Assembly: GCA_946479505.1 (NCBI GenBank)
Contig: CAMLGC010000007.1
Location: 1 to 64,000, forward strand
Length of the DNA stretch: 64,000 nt
Origin: an uncultured Sphingomonadaceae bacterium
GTDB lineage: Bacteria; Pseudomonadota; Alphaproteobacteria; Sphingomonadales; Sphingomonadaceae
Direction: 5' to 3'
The notes under the pieces were generated by a model that ran no database searches, was not told the origin of the DNA, and saw nothing but the letters and a program-made list of their open reading frames with translations. Both the position numbers and the translations under genes were made by a program. The stretch's first letter is position 1. Every line of letters starts with the position of its first letter. Shown one piece after another: positions 1-8,293 of the stretch.

Positions 1-122
1 GCGAGCGCCTGCGCCGCCGTCAACGCGTCGTTGCGCTCGACGCGCACCTCGGCGCCCAATTCCATCAGATAATGGACCAGGTTCCAGGTGAAGCTGTCGT
101 AATTGTCGACGACCAGGATCAT
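1..122 (-). CDS. trpG: Anthranilate synthase glutamine amidotransferase subunit, 5' part only
   Basis: Component II of anthranilate synthase: it releases ammonia from glutamine and passes it to TrpE, which makes anthranilate from chorismate in tryptophan synthesis (cytoplasm). Only the first 40 or so codons are in the window; the gene runs off the left edge. The visible N-terminus contains the diagnostic class-I amidotransferase start [19 protein letters not shown] followed by a conserved MELGAEV stretch. I chose the ATG at 122 because TrpG proteins normally begin MILxxDNYDSFT; an in-frame ATG at 134 would add MAAR. It shares strand with trpE but is separated from it by about 640 nt holding a gene on the opposite strand. 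Confidence 0.9.
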   Translation of the reverse strand, partial: MILVVDNYDSFTWNLVHYLMELGAEVRVERNDALTAAQAL

Positions 123-294
123 GCGCGCCGCCATAGCCGATGCGGAGGGGAGCGCAACCGGAGCGCTGCTTGGGCGCCGATCGACGCATTTTGGCTTGCA
201 TCGCCCTGATTTCGCCCCGAAGCCTCGCCAGAGCAACGGCGTTCAGCCCGGAGCAATCGCGCTCGGCAGACGTTGGGTTCACAGGAGATTGCTC

Positions 295-726
295 ATGGTC
301 CCGCTCATCTTCGCCGCGCTGCTCGCCGCGCCCGCGCCGCTTCTCGCGCAGCAGGCGCCGCAAGCCGCCGCCGCCGCCGAAGCCCGGCAGGACGCACCGC
401 CTCAGCGTATCCGCAACGTCACGGTTTATGGCGCCGAGACCTGCCCCAAGGCCGCGGAAGGCGAGGTCGTCGTGTGCAGCCACGAGGACGCCGACGAGCA
501 GTTCCGCATCCCCGAGGACCTGCGCGAGACCGACTATACGCCCGCCAAGAATAGCTGGGTGAACAAGGCCGAGGTGGTCGATGACGTCAGCCGCGAGGCG
601 GGCGGGCTGCCCGATACGTGCTCGCCGGTGGGAACGGGCGGACAGACCGGGTGCTTCATGGAAGCCGCGCGCGCGGCGGCAGCGGCGAGGCGCGAGCGCA
701 AGCAGGCGCAGGGATCGGTGCCTTAG
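295..726 (+). CDS. Small secreted cysteine-containing protein of unknown function
   Basis: A 143-residue protein with an N-terminal signal peptide (about residues 1-18, hydrophobic core LIFAALLAA, likely cut after LLA) followed by an Ala/Gln-rich linker. The mature part has four cysteines (50, 61, 109, 120) that could form two disulfides in the periplasm, and the segments EVVVCSHED and RIPEDLRE, which I recall from uncharacterised sphingomonad proteins. The start at 295 is chosen because an AGGAGA ribosome-binding site lies at 283-288 and the signal peptide begins there; the reading frame is open further upstream. It sits on the opposite strand between trpE and trpG. No function can be assigned. 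Confidence 0.7.
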   Translation: MVPLIFAALLAAPAPLLAQQAPQAAAAAEARQDAPPQRIRNVTVYGAETCPKAAEGEVVVCSHEDADEQFRIPEDLRETDYTPAKNSWVNKAEVVDDVSREAGGLPDTCSPVGTGGQTGCFMEAARAAAAARRERKQAQGSVP

Positions 727-739
727 GCCGCTTGCGTTA

Positions 740-757
740 TCCCGCTTTCGCGCGGGA
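740..757. terminator. Hairpin between convergent genes
   Basis: A six-base stem, TCCCGC (740-745) with GCGGGA (752-757), and a six-base loop, lie between the converging 3' ends of the small secreted-protein gene (stop at 726) and trpE (stop at 764). The position suits a bidirectional terminator. There is no strong T-run on either side, and this sequence type is also a common dispersed hairpin in sphingomonad genomes. Confidence 0.4.
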
Positions 758-763
758 CGACGA

Positions 764-2278
764 TCAGGACGGATTACTGCCCGAACCGGGGTCGCCCGCC
801 CGTGCGACGGCCTCGCGCGCGGCGGCGAGGAGGGCGCCCGCCTTCGCCTCGCACTCGCGCTGCTCGTAGGCGGGGTCGCTGTCGGCGACGATGCCCGCGC
901 CCGCCTGGACGTGCATCACGCCGTCCTTCACGACCGCCGTCCTCAGCACGATGCAGGAATCCATCGAGCCATCGGGCGAAAAATAGCCGACGCCGCCGGC
1001 ATAGGCGCCGCGCACCTCGGGCTCCAATTCGGCGATGATCTGACACGCGCGGACCTTGGGCGCGCCCGAGACGGTGCCCGCCGGGAACCCTGCGAACAGC
1101 GCGTCGAGCGCGTCGTGGCTCGAATCGAGCCGGCCCACCACGTTCGAGACGATGTGCATGACGTGGCTGTAGAATTCGATGCCGTAGCTGTCGGTGACGC
1201 GCACGCTGCCGGTCTCCGCGACGCGCCCGACATCGTTGCGGCCGAGATCGAGCAGCATGAGGTGCTCGGCGCGTTCCTTCGGATCGGAAAGGAGGCTGGT
1301 GCGGTTGATTTCGTCCTCGCTCGCGGTCTTGCCGCGGGGGCGGGTTCCCGCGATCGGGCGGATCGTGACCTCGCCATCGCGCACGCGCACGAGGATTTCG
1401 GGGCTCGACCCGGTCAGCGCGAAGCCGGGCAGATCGAGGTGGTAGAGAAAAGGTGAGGGATTCACGCGGCGCAGCGCGCGGTAGAGCTCGAACGGCGGGA
1501 GCGCGAAGGGCGCGGTGAAACGCTGCGCGAGCACGACCTGAAAGATGTCGCCGGCGACGATATAGTCCTTCGCCTGGCGGACCATCTCGGCATAGCGGCC
1601 GGGGGGAAGCTGGGGCGCGAGATCGAGCGGGGCGGCTTCGGCACGCGGCGGCGGTGGCAGATCGGGCGCGGCGAGACGGCGCGCGGTCTCCTCGATCCGT
1701 TCACGGGCGGCACCGATCAGGGCATCGGCGGCGCGGCCCGCGTTTGGCCAGACGGGCGCGACGATGAAGCGGGCGTCGCTCAGCCGGTCGAAGATCACGA
1801 TCACCGTCGGGCGCACGAACATCATGTCGGGCAGCCCGAGCGGGTCGGCGGCCGGGCGGGGCAGGTCTTCGACCAGGCCAATCGTTTCGTACCCGAAATA
1901 GCCGACCAGGCAGGCGAGGGCGGGGGGAAGCTCGGGCGGTACCTCCATCCGGCAGCGCGCGACGAGATCGCGGAGCGCGGCAAGGGTCGGCCGGTCGGCG
2001 GGTGCGAATGCGGTGCGATCGTTGAGCCAGTGCGGGTTGATCGCGGCTGCATTGCCGGCCGCGCGAAAGACCAGATCGGGAGCGAGGCCGAGCAGGCTGT
2101 AGCGCCCTCGCACGGCACCCCCCTCGACCGATTCGAGCAAAAAATCGCCGCGTCCTGGCTCGATCAGCGCGAGCGCGGCGGCAACCGGCGTTTGCAGATC
2201 GTCGACCGCGCGCTGCCAGACGAGCGCGGGGCGACCGCCATCGAGCGCCGTGCGAGCCGCGTCCAGCCCCTCGATCAT
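764..2278 (-). CDS. trpE: Anthranilate synthase component I
   Basis: Converts chorismate and ammonia to anthranilate and pyruvate, the first committed step of tryptophan synthesis. The 504 residues match family length. The LLES sequence (residues 47-50) corresponds to the tryptophan feedback-binding element. The C-terminal chorismate-binding domain shows PIAGTRPRG (308-316), the LLDLGRNDVGRV segment around 342-353, FPAGTVSGAPK (398-408) and a GAGIVADSDP stretch (460-469). It starts five bases after the stop of the ppiD-like gene, so the two are probably co-transcribed; trpG lies further downstream on the same strand. The LLES motif suggests that the enzyme is tryptophan-inhibited. Confidence 0.97.
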   Translation of the reverse strand: MIEGLDAARTALDGGRPALVWQRAVDDLQTPVAAALALIEPGRGDFLLESVEGGAVRGRYSLLGLAPDLVFRAAGNAAAINPHWLNDRTAFAPADRPTLAALRDLVARCRMEVPPELPPALACLVGYFGYETIGLVEDLPRPAADPLGLPDMMFVRPTVIVIFDRLSDARFIVAPVWPNAGRAADALIGAARERIEETARRLAAPDLPPPPRAEAAPLDLAPQLPPGRYAEMVRQAKDYIVAGDIFQVVLAQRFTAPFALPPFELYRALRRVNPSPFLYHLDLPGFALTGSSPEILVRVRDGEVTIRPIAGTRPRGKTASEDEINRTSLLSDPKERAEHLMLLDLGRNDVGRVAETGSVRVTDSYGIEFYSHVMHIVSNVVGRLDSSHDALDALFAGFPAGTVSGAPKVRACQIIAELEPEVRGAYAGGVGYFSPDGSMDSCIVLRTAVVKDGVMHVQAGAGIVADSDPAYEQRECEAKAGALLAAAREAVARAGDPGSGSNPS

Positions 2279-2283
2279 CGCGG

Positions 2284-4230
2284 TCAGGGCGTGGCGCCCG
2301 CACCGGTGAGCGCGGACCGGACCTCGGCGATGGCCTTGGTGTTGCGCTCGACGCCGACCTTGCGGCGCACCGCCTCGGCGAACTGCTCGGCATATTCGGC
2401 GCCGGCCTGACGCGCGAGATCGGCGCGCGCGGCCTTGATGACGTCGTCCTGGCCTTTTGGATCGACCCGATCGATGTTGTCGAGGGTGACGATGTACCAG
2501 CCGGCGTCGCCCGGCGCCTCGAGCAGTTTCGCCTTGTTCTCGGCCATCGAAAACATGAGCGCGAGCGGGGGCGGGGCGCCGTTTCGGTTCTGGAGGAGCT
2601 GCGCGCGGCTGGCCTCGAGCGGCTCGGCCGCAGGGAGCGACACGGTCGCCTCGTCGAGCGCCTTGCCGAGCGCCTCGCCCTTGTTGACCTTGGCGACGAT
2701 CCCGGCGGCGATCTCGCGCGCGGCGCGGCGGGCGCGGTCGGTCTTCAAATCGGCGACCACCTGGTCGTGAATCTCGGCGAGCGGGCGCGGGGCTGCCGCC
2801 ACCACATGCTCGAGCGCGACCACCGCGAAGCTCCCGTCCTCGCCGACCGCGACGATCTGCGGCGCGTCGCCTTCCTGCGCGTCGAAGCCGGCGGCGACCA
2901 CCTGCGACAAAGTGGGATCGGGCTTGCTCGCCGGATCGAGGGGGTTGATGCCGGCGGCGGTCACGGGCGCGGTCGTCTGCGCCTCGAGCTTGCGATCGGC
3001 GGCGAGCTCGGCGAAGGTCGCGCCATCCAGGACCGCCTCGTCGATCGTATCGCGCAGATCGGCCAGCGCCTGCTGCGTCTTCACCTTCTGAACCTCGGCC
3101 GCGATCGTATCGCGTGCCTCCGCCAGCGTCTTGCCGGGCACGTGCGTCACCTTCTCGACGCGCACGATCGCGAAGCCGAGGGGTGTCTTCACCGGGCCGG
3201 CGACAGTGCCCTCCGCGGCGGAGAAGACGGCGTCGGCGGCGGCAGCCGAGCTCTGTTGGGCGTAATCCTGCTTCTCGATGTCGGTGATCGTCGAGGCCGC
3301 GAGCCCGGCGGCCTGCGCGGCAGCATCGATCGAGGTGCCCGCCTTCACCTTCTGCGTGATCTGGTTGGCGGCGTTCTGATCGGCGACGATCACTTGCTTC
3401 AGGTTGCGCGTTTCCTTGGCAGAGAAGCGATCCTTCTGCTGGTTGTAGCCCTGCGCGATCTCGGCATCGGTCGGCTTGGCGGCATCGGCGACGCGGGCGG
3501 GCGTGACGACCGCGTAGCGGATCACGCGGCGTTCGGGGACGGTGTAGCGCGCCGCGCCATGCTTGTAGAAGGTCGCGATCTCGGCGTCGGTGGGCGCCGT
3601 GCCCGCCGGCACCGCGCTGGTCGGCACGAAGCCGACCTTGCCCTCCCGCTTTTCGAGCAGCAGCGCGGCATAGGGGATCGCCATCTGCTCGGGCACCTGG
3701 CTTGCGCCGATCGTCGGCAGGATGAGCTGGCGCGCGAGAATGTCCTTGGCCATGTCCGCGCGCAGCCCCGCATCGGTCAGGCCCTGCTGCGCGAGAATCG
3801 CGCGATAGGCCTGCATGCTGAACTGACCGTCGGGGCCCTGGAACGCGGGGATGCTCGCGATCTGGCCGTCGACGAGGCGCTTGCTCACCTCCATGCCCTG
3901 GTCGTGCGCGAATTGCGTGAAGGCGACCCCGTCGACCATCCGATTGAGCGCGCCTTCGAGCCCGCCGCCTGCAATAAAGGTGGCGATGTCGAGCGAGGGC
4001 TGCTGCTGGCGATAGCCTTGCAGATCCTGCTGCACGCGCTCGCGCAGCGCATTCTCGCCGATGCTCGTGTTACCCACCGTCGCGACCGAGGTGGGTGTCA
4101 TGCCGCTGCTGGTCGAGGTAATCCCCATCATGTCGCCCGCGGCGAAGGCGATCGCGATCACGATGAGCACGGCGAAGGTGATGACGAGGCCGACCTTCGA
4201 GTTGGTGAGGCGGCGGATGAAAGTGAGCAT
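2284..4230 (-). CDS. ppiD: PpiD/SurA-type membrane-anchored peptidyl-prolyl isomerase
   Basis: Periplasmic folding factor tethered to the inner membrane. The 648-residue product has a short cytoplasmic N-terminus (MLTFIRRLTNSK), one transmembrane segment at about residues 12-32, a SurA-like N-terminal chaperone region, a parvulin (PpiC) domain at roughly residues 250-365 and a long C-terminal extension, the layout of PpiD. The parvulin core shows a GTVAGPVKTPLGFAIVRVE stretch typical of the fold's last strand. Whether it is an active prolyl isomerase cannot be judged by eye, since many PpiD parvulin domains are inactive. It directly precedes trpE with a five-base gap. The upstream neighbour tpiA is divergent. 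Confidence 0.9.
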   Translation of the reverse strand: MLTFIRRLTNSKVGLVITFAVLIVIAIAFAAGDMMGITSTSSGMTPTSVATVGNTSIGENALRERVQQDLQGYRQQQPSLDIATFIAGGGLEGALNRMVDGVAFTQFAHDQGMEVSKRLVDGQIASIPAFQGPDGQFSMQAYRAILAQQGLTDAGLRADMAKDILARQLILPTIGASQVPEQMAIPYAALLLEKREGKVGFVPTSAVPAGTAPTDAEIATFYKHGAARYTVPERRVIRYAVVTPARVADAAKPTDAEIAQGYNQQKDRFSAKETRNLKQVIVADQNAANQITQKVKAGTSIDAAAQAAGLAASTITDIEKQDYAQQSSAAAADAVFSAAEGTVAGPVKTPLGFAIVRVEKVTHVPGKTLAEARDTIAAEVQKVKTQQALADLRDTIDEAVLDGATFAELAADRKLEAQTTAPVTAAGINPLDPASKPDPTLSQVVAAGFDAQEGDAPQIVAVGEDGSFAVVALEHVVAAAPRPLAEIHDQVVADLKTDRARRAAREIAAGIVAKVNKGEALGKALDEATVSLPAAEPLEASRAQLLQNRNGAPPPLALMFSMAENKAKLLEAPGDAGWYIVTLDNIDRVDPKGQDDVIKAARADLARQAGAEYAEQFAEAVRRKVGVERNTKAIAEVRSALTGAGATP

Positions 4231-4355
4231 GCGCGAGCGGACCGATCGGTGAGGAAGGATAGGAGCGGCTCGCTTTACGGGGGGAGCGGGCGCGCTTCAA
4301 GCTTGTGCGCGCAGGGGGCGTCGCTAGACCGGAGCCAAACAGGGAAGGAAGGCTC

Positions 4356-5099
4356 ATGCGGCGCAAGTTCGTGGCGGCGAATTGGAAGATGAACGGCCTG
4401 CGGGCGGACCTGCCCGAGATCGAGAAGATCGCGGCGGCGGCGGCACGGCATCCGGGGGTCGACGTGGCGGTGTGCGTGCCGTTCACGCTGATCGAGGCGG
4501 CGGCGCGGACGGCGCCGGGGCTGGCGATCGGCGGGCAGGATTGCCACGAGGCCGAAGCGGGGGCGCATACCGGCTGCGTCTCGGCGGCGATGCTGGTGGA
4601 GGCGGGCGCGCGCGTCGTGATCGTGGGGCATAGCGAGCGGCGCGCGGACCAAAACGAGACGAGCCAGGATGCCTGGGGCAAGGCGGCGGCGGCGCACGCC
4701 CGCGGGCTCGACGTCATCCTGTGCTGCGGCGAGACCGAGGCCGAGCGCGACGCGGGGCGCGCCGAACGGGTGGTGCAGGCGCAGATCGAGAAATCGGTGC
4801 CCGACGGCGCGACCCCGGACTGGTTCACGCTCGCCTACGAGCCGCGTTGGGCGATCGGGACGGGGCGCACGCCGACGGTGGAGGACATCTCCGCCATCCA
4901 CGCGATCGCTCGGGCGAAGCTGCGGCAGTTGGTGGGGGATGCGGCGGCGGGGATACGGATTTTGTACGGTGGGTCGGTGACGGGCGCGAACGCGGCGGCG
5001 ATTTTGGGGGCGCCCGATGTGGATGGGGCGCTGGTTGGGGGCGCTAGTTTGACGGCGAAGAAGTTCGTGCCGATTATCGAGGCGGCTTCGGGAGTCTAG
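4356..5099 (+). CDS. tpiA: Triosephosphate isomerase
   Basis: Interconverts dihydroxyacetone phosphate and glyceraldehyde 3-phosphate in glycolysis and gluconeogenesis (cytoplasmic TIM barrel). The 247 residues match the family. Visible active-site residues are Lys11 (in NWKMNG), His92 (in VIVGHSERR) and Glu162 (in YEPRWAIGTG, the loop-6 hinge region); GGSVTGANA near the C-terminus binds the phosphate. The start at 4356 is supported by a purine-rich GGGAAGGAAGG ribosome-binding site at 4342-4352 and by the family N-terminus; the open frame upstream is not expected to be translated. It is divergent from the ppiD-like gene. Confidence 0.97.
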   Translation: MRRKFVAANWKMNGLRADLPEIEKIAAAAARHPGVDVAVCVPFTLIEAAARTAPGLAIGGQDCHEAEAGAHTGCVSAAMLVEAGARVVIVGHSERRADQNETSQDAWGKAAAAHARGLDVILCCGETEAERDAGRAERVVQAQIEKSVPDGATPDWFTLAYEPRWAIGTGRTPTVEDISAIHAIARAKLRQLVGDAAAGIRILYGGSVTGANAAAILGAPDVDGALVGGASLTAKKFVPIIEAASGV

Positions 5100-5113
5100 G
5101 GGACCTCGCGCCT

Positions 5114-5131
5114 CCCCGGCGAAGGCCGGGG
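5114..5131. terminator. Perfect hairpin after tpiA, probably also a dispersed repeat
   Basis: CCCCGGC (5114-5120), loop GAAG, GCCGGGG (5125-5131), then TCCAGAAAAA, 14 nt after the tpiA stop. The stem is perfect and well placed for transcription termination. Similar CCCCGGCGAAGGCCGGGG units followed by TCCA are, from memory, scattered widely in sphingomonad genomes, so it may be a repeat element serving as a terminator. Only one copy is in this window. Confidence 0.5.
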
Positions 5132-5196
5132 TCCAGAAAAACCGAAATACCGCGCGGCAGCGCGGGCGCGCTATCACGCGCGATACTCGATGGCTG

Positions 5197-5280
5197 GGTG
5201 GGCATCACGTGCCAGCCTCTTCGAGAAAGTTCTCGCGCCACGTGGTAGAGGCCGGAATTGCCGGTAAGTTGGCGACGCAC
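5197..5280 (-). pseudogene. Remnant of the start of a nuclease-like gene
   Basis: Reading from a GTG at 5280, preceded by a well-placed GGAGGA ribosome-binding site, the sequence encodes RRQLTGNSGLYHVARE and then LSRRGWHVMPT. From memory this matches the N-terminus of small proteins with a PD-(D/E)XK nuclease-like fold (start LTGN-GLY, then GW-VMPT-RNA-G-D). Here the similarity stops after MPT: the expected RNA-G-D continuation is missing, and the frame runs into low-complexity residues and the hairpin repeat at 5114-5131. I read it as the 5' stub of a decayed or truncated gene that kept its translation start. The homology is from memory and needs a search. Confidence 0.4.
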
Positions 5281-5364
5281 AGTTCAGATCCTCCGATTGT
5301 CCGTGCGATGATCGCCGTCACCCTCACCAAGCTGCGCTAGCCGCTGGCGCGGCAAGCTTCGCCA

Positions 5365-5386
5365 TCCTCTCCCAAACGGGAGAGGA
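5365..5386 (-). terminator. Terminator-like hairpin after the M17 aminopeptidase gene
   Basis: A nine-base perfect stem, TCCTCTCCC (5365-5373) with GGGAGAGGA (5378-5386), and an AAAC loop immediately follow the stop codon of the minus-strand aminopeptidase gene (5387). Placement and stability fit a terminator, though a T-run is lacking. The element also resembles a hairpin that I recall as frequent between genes in sphingomonads. Confidence 0.5.
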
Positions 5387-6772
5387 TTATCCGTACCGCT
5401 CCTCCAGCATCCGCCACGCGGCGCGCAGGCCGTAGGCGTCGCCGCCTTTGGGGCGGCCCGCTTTCGCTGCCGGGCGCCAGGCGAAGGTGTCGAAATGGGC
5501 CCAGGCGACCTCCTTCGGCACGAAGCGGCGGAGGAAGAGGGCGGCGGTGACCGCGCCTGCGAAGCCGCCTTCGGGGGCGTTCACCATGTCGGCGATGTCG
5601 GATTTGAGCATCTCGTCATAGCCGTCCCACAGCGGCATGCGCCACAGGGGGTCGTGGACGTCGCGGCCGGCGGCTAGGAGGGCGTCGGCCAACGCGTCGT
5701 CGTTGGCGAAGGTGGCGGGGAGGTCCGGGCCGAGGGCGACGCGGGCGGCGCCGGTGAGGGTGGCGAAATCGAGGATCAACTCGGGGTTGGATTCGGCGGC
5801 TTTCGCCAGCGCGTCGCCGAGGATGAGGCGGCCTTCGGCATCGGTGTTGGTGTTCTCGACGGTGAGGCCCTTGCGCGAGCGCAGCACGTCTCCGGGGCGG
5901 AAGGCGTTGCCGGCGATCGCGTTTTCGACCGCGGGGATGAGGAGATGGAGGCGCACCGGGAGCTTCGCGGCCATCACCAGCCCCGCCAGCGCAAGCGCGT
6001 GCGCGCCGCCGCCCATGTCTTTCTTCATCAGCTTCATGCCCGCGGCGGGCTTGATGTCGAGCCCGCCCGAATCGAAGACCACGCCCTTGCCGACGATCGC
6101 GACGCGGGGCGCGTCGGGCTTGCCCCATTCGAGCTCGATCAGGCGCGGCTCGCGGCCCTTGGCGGCGGCCTTTCCGACCGCGTGGATCATCGGATAGCCC
6201 TGTTCGAGCGCATCGCCGCGGGTGGTGGTGACGGTGGCGCCGTGCGGTTTGGCGAGCTCCTCGACCGCGGCTTCGAGCTCGGCGGGGCCGAGATCCGCGG
6301 CCGGTGTGTCGACGAGATCGCGGACGCGCGCGGTCGCCTCGGCGAGACGGACGGTTTCGTCGATCCGGGCGGGATCGGGGGTGAGGAGGACGCGCGGGCC
6401 GGTGTCGCCCTCGGGCGTGCGGTAGCGGGTGAAGCGGTGCTGCGCGAGCAGCCAGCCGAGCGCGGCGGGGCCGGGGTCGCCCTCGGCGAGGCGGTAGGCG
6501 CCCTCGGGGAGCGCCGCGGCGCGCGAGGCGATGCGCCACGGCGAGCTCTTCTCCTCGTCGCAGACGAGGAGGGCGGACCAGTCGTCGGGCGCGTCGCCGG
6601 GGAGGATCGCGGCGTTGCCGGGTGTGCCGGTGACGCGGTGCGCGGAAACCATCGCGCGGATGCGCGGGGGCTGGGAAGCAAGCCAGTCGGACCAGTCGTC
6701 GGGATGGACGATGTGGATGGTGCGCGCGGGCTGCCCCTTGTCGGGCTGGAGGAGCGCGGCGAAGTCGGTCAT
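5387..6772 (-). CDS. M17-family leucyl aminopeptidase
   Basis: Cytoplasmic metallo-aminopeptidase that removes N-terminal residues from peptides. The 461-residue protein has a divergent N-terminal domain and a clear C-terminal M17 catalytic domain: GKGVVFDSGG with the metal-ligand Lys and Asp, KLMKKDMGG with a further Asp, and the signature NTDAEGRLILGDAL carrying the last metal ligands and catalytic Arg. It is somewhat shorter than classical PepA (about 500 residues), in line with the shorter alphaproteobacterial branch. Its start lies five bases from the stop of the upstream serine-hydrolase gene, so they form one transcription unit, with two M1 peptidase genes further upstream. It ends at a hairpin. 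Confidence 0.93.
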   Translation of the reverse strand: MTDFAALLQPDKGQPARTIHIVHPDDWSDWLASQPPRIRAMVSAHRVTGTPGNAAILPGDAPDDWSALLVCDEEKSSPWRIASRAAALPEGAYRLAEGDPGPAALGWLLAQHRFTRYRTPEGDTGPRVLLTPDPARIDETVRLAEATARVRDLVDTPAADLGPAELEAAVEELAKPHGATVTTTRGDALEQGYPMIHAVGKAAAKGREPRLIELEWGKPDAPRVAIVGKGVVFDSGGLDIKPAAGMKLMKKDMGGGAHALALAGLVMAAKLPVRLHLLIPAVENAIAGNAFRPGDVLRSRKGLTVENTNTDAEGRLILGDALAKAAESNPELILDFATLTGAARVALGPDLPATFANDDALADALLAAGRDVHDPLWRMPLWDGYDEMLKSDIADMVNAPEGGFAGAVTAALFLRRFVPKEVAWAHFDTFAWRPAAKAGRPKGGDAYGLRAAWRMLEERYG

Positions 6773-6777
6773 TGCGA

Positions 6778-8190
6778 TCAGCTCATCGGGGCGACGAGGA
6801 ACTGCTCGTAGCGGCCGTTCTCGCCGGGTTCGGCATAGGTGCTCACCGACAGCTTTCGGTCGGGATAGGTGACGATGTAGCTGCGGTGGACGAAGCCGCC
6901 GCGCAGCTTGGGGCCGCCGCGGGGCTCGAAGCTGACCGGCTCGCCGAGGGCGGAGAGGCTCTGCTGGTAATCCTTCAACGCTTCCTCGGTGAAATAATAG
7001 TTGGCGTCCTCGGTCATCAGCGAACGGTCGAGCGTGCCGTGGACGAGCTGGTCGTACACCTTGCGGGCCTCGGCGGTTTTCGCCTTCTCGACATCGGCAT
7101 CGGAGGCGCCGGCGATCTTGGGGAAGACAATCTTTTCGATGCCCTGCGCGATCGCGCCGTAGGCGTTCGAGAAGTCGCTGTTGACGAAGACGACGACGGC
7201 GGCCTTGTCTTGCGGGAAGACGATGTTTTCGGACAGGAAGCCGACCGCCTCGCCGCTATGCTCGACATAAGCGTGGCCGCTGTCGGTGGTGCCGACATCC
7301 ACACCCAGACCGTACCCCGTATCCTTGCCGTTCTTGAGGATGATGGCGGTTTCCTGCGCCAGCCAATCGTCGTCGGGGAGGACGGTGCGATTCATTCGCG
7401 CGACGTCCCATTTGGCGAGGTCCTTCGCCGTCATCGCCAGTTCGCCCGCGGCGTAGAGCCAGCCGGGCGCGGCGGGCTTTTCGGCGCGGACCGGGCCGAG
7501 CGCGTAGCGGTGATAGCCGACCGGATAGCCCTTGCCGACCGCGAGATCCTGGTCGATCGGGTGCATGTCGAGCTTCGAGAAGATGTGCTTCTGGAGGAAG
7601 TCGAGCAGCGGCATGCCGGCGACCTTCTCGACGATCATGCCGGCGACGACATAGCCGGTGTTCGAATATTGCCACTGCGTGCCCGGATCGAAATCGAGCG
7701 GCTTCTTGGCCCAGCGATCGACGATCTGCTGGGGCGTCGTCGGGTGCTCCATCGCGGCGAAGCTGTAATCCTGCGGCCAGTAATCCTGGAGGCCGGAGGT
7801 GTGGCTGAGGAGCTGGCGGATCGTGATCTCGTCGCCGCGGGTGATGCCGGGGACGTATTTGCTGACGGGATCGTCGAGGTCGAGCTTGCCCTGGTCCTCG
7901 AGCAGGAGGAGCGCGGCGGCGGTGAACTGCTTGGAGATCGAGGCGATCTGGTACGGCACGTCGGCGCGGGCGACGGGGATGGCGGGCGATTGCTTGCCCC
8001 AGGCGTCGGTATAGACGATCTCGCCGCCGCGCACGATCGCGACCGAGGCGGACGGCACGCCGGTTCCGGCGAGCGTTTGGGTGACGAGCGCGTCGATCCG
8101 GGTCTTTTCGGCGGGGGTCAGCGCCTGCGCGAGCGCGGGGACCGAGGTGAACAGCGCGAGCGCGGCGGCGGCGGTGCGGATGGGCTTCAT
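6778..8190 (-). CDS. Secreted serine hydrolase of the beta-lactamase/class C fold
   Basis: A 470-residue exported protein with a signal peptide (residues 1-22, cut after ALA). The penicillin-binding/beta-lactamase motifs are present: SISK (84-87, SxxK nucleophile and base), YSN (175-177) and a later HSG (the KTG-equivalent triad). A C-terminal extension of about 130 residues follows. Such proteins are usually esterases, D-amino-acid peptidases or amidases rather than resistance enzymes, and the peptidase neighbours favour a peptidase or amidase role. The start at 8190 has a GGGGGAG ribosome-binding site and gives the signal peptide; an in-frame ATG 12 codons upstream does not. It is followed after five bases by the M17 gene. 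Confidence 0.88.
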   Translation of the reverse strand: MKPIRTAAAALALFTSVPALAQALTPAEKTRIDALVTQTLAGTGVPSASVAIVRGGEIVYTDAWGKQSPAIPVARADVPYQIASISKQFTAAALLLLEDQGKLDLDDPVSKYVPGITRGDEITIRQLLSHTSGLQDYWPQDYSFAAMEHPTTPQQIVDRWAKKPLDFDPGTQWQYSNTGYVVAGMIVEKVAGMPLLDFLQKHIFSKLDMHPIDQDLAVGKGYPVGYHRYALGPVRAEKPAAPGWLYAAGELAMTAKDLAKWDVARMNRTVLPDDDWLAQETAIILKNGKDTGYGLGVDVGTTDSGHAYVEHSGEAVGFLSENIVFPQDKAAVVVFVNSDFSNAYGAIAQGIEKIVFPKIAGASDADVEKAKTAEARKVYDQLVHGTLDRSLMTEDANYYFTEEALKDYQQSLSALGEPVSFEPRGGPKLRGGFVHRSYIVTYPDRKLSVSTYAEPGENGRYEQFLVAPMS

Positions 8191-8293
8191 GCGGGCTCCC
8201 CCAGGACTTATGGTTGGGGCGAACAATACAGGCTGCGCGGCGGGTGGGAAGGGGCGCCCCGTCTTGCCGAAGGGTCCGGGGTGACGATTGGGG

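Noticed and set aside
2767..4392. A 541-codon plus-strand frame opposite the ppiD-like gene
   Set aside because: Antisense shadow: no ribosome-binding site, no family motif and a skewed Arg/Gly/His composition.
5100..5386. tpiA-downstream gap as a small RNA locus
   Set aside because: The structure seen is explained by two hairpin repeats and a gene stub; there is no convincing promoter.
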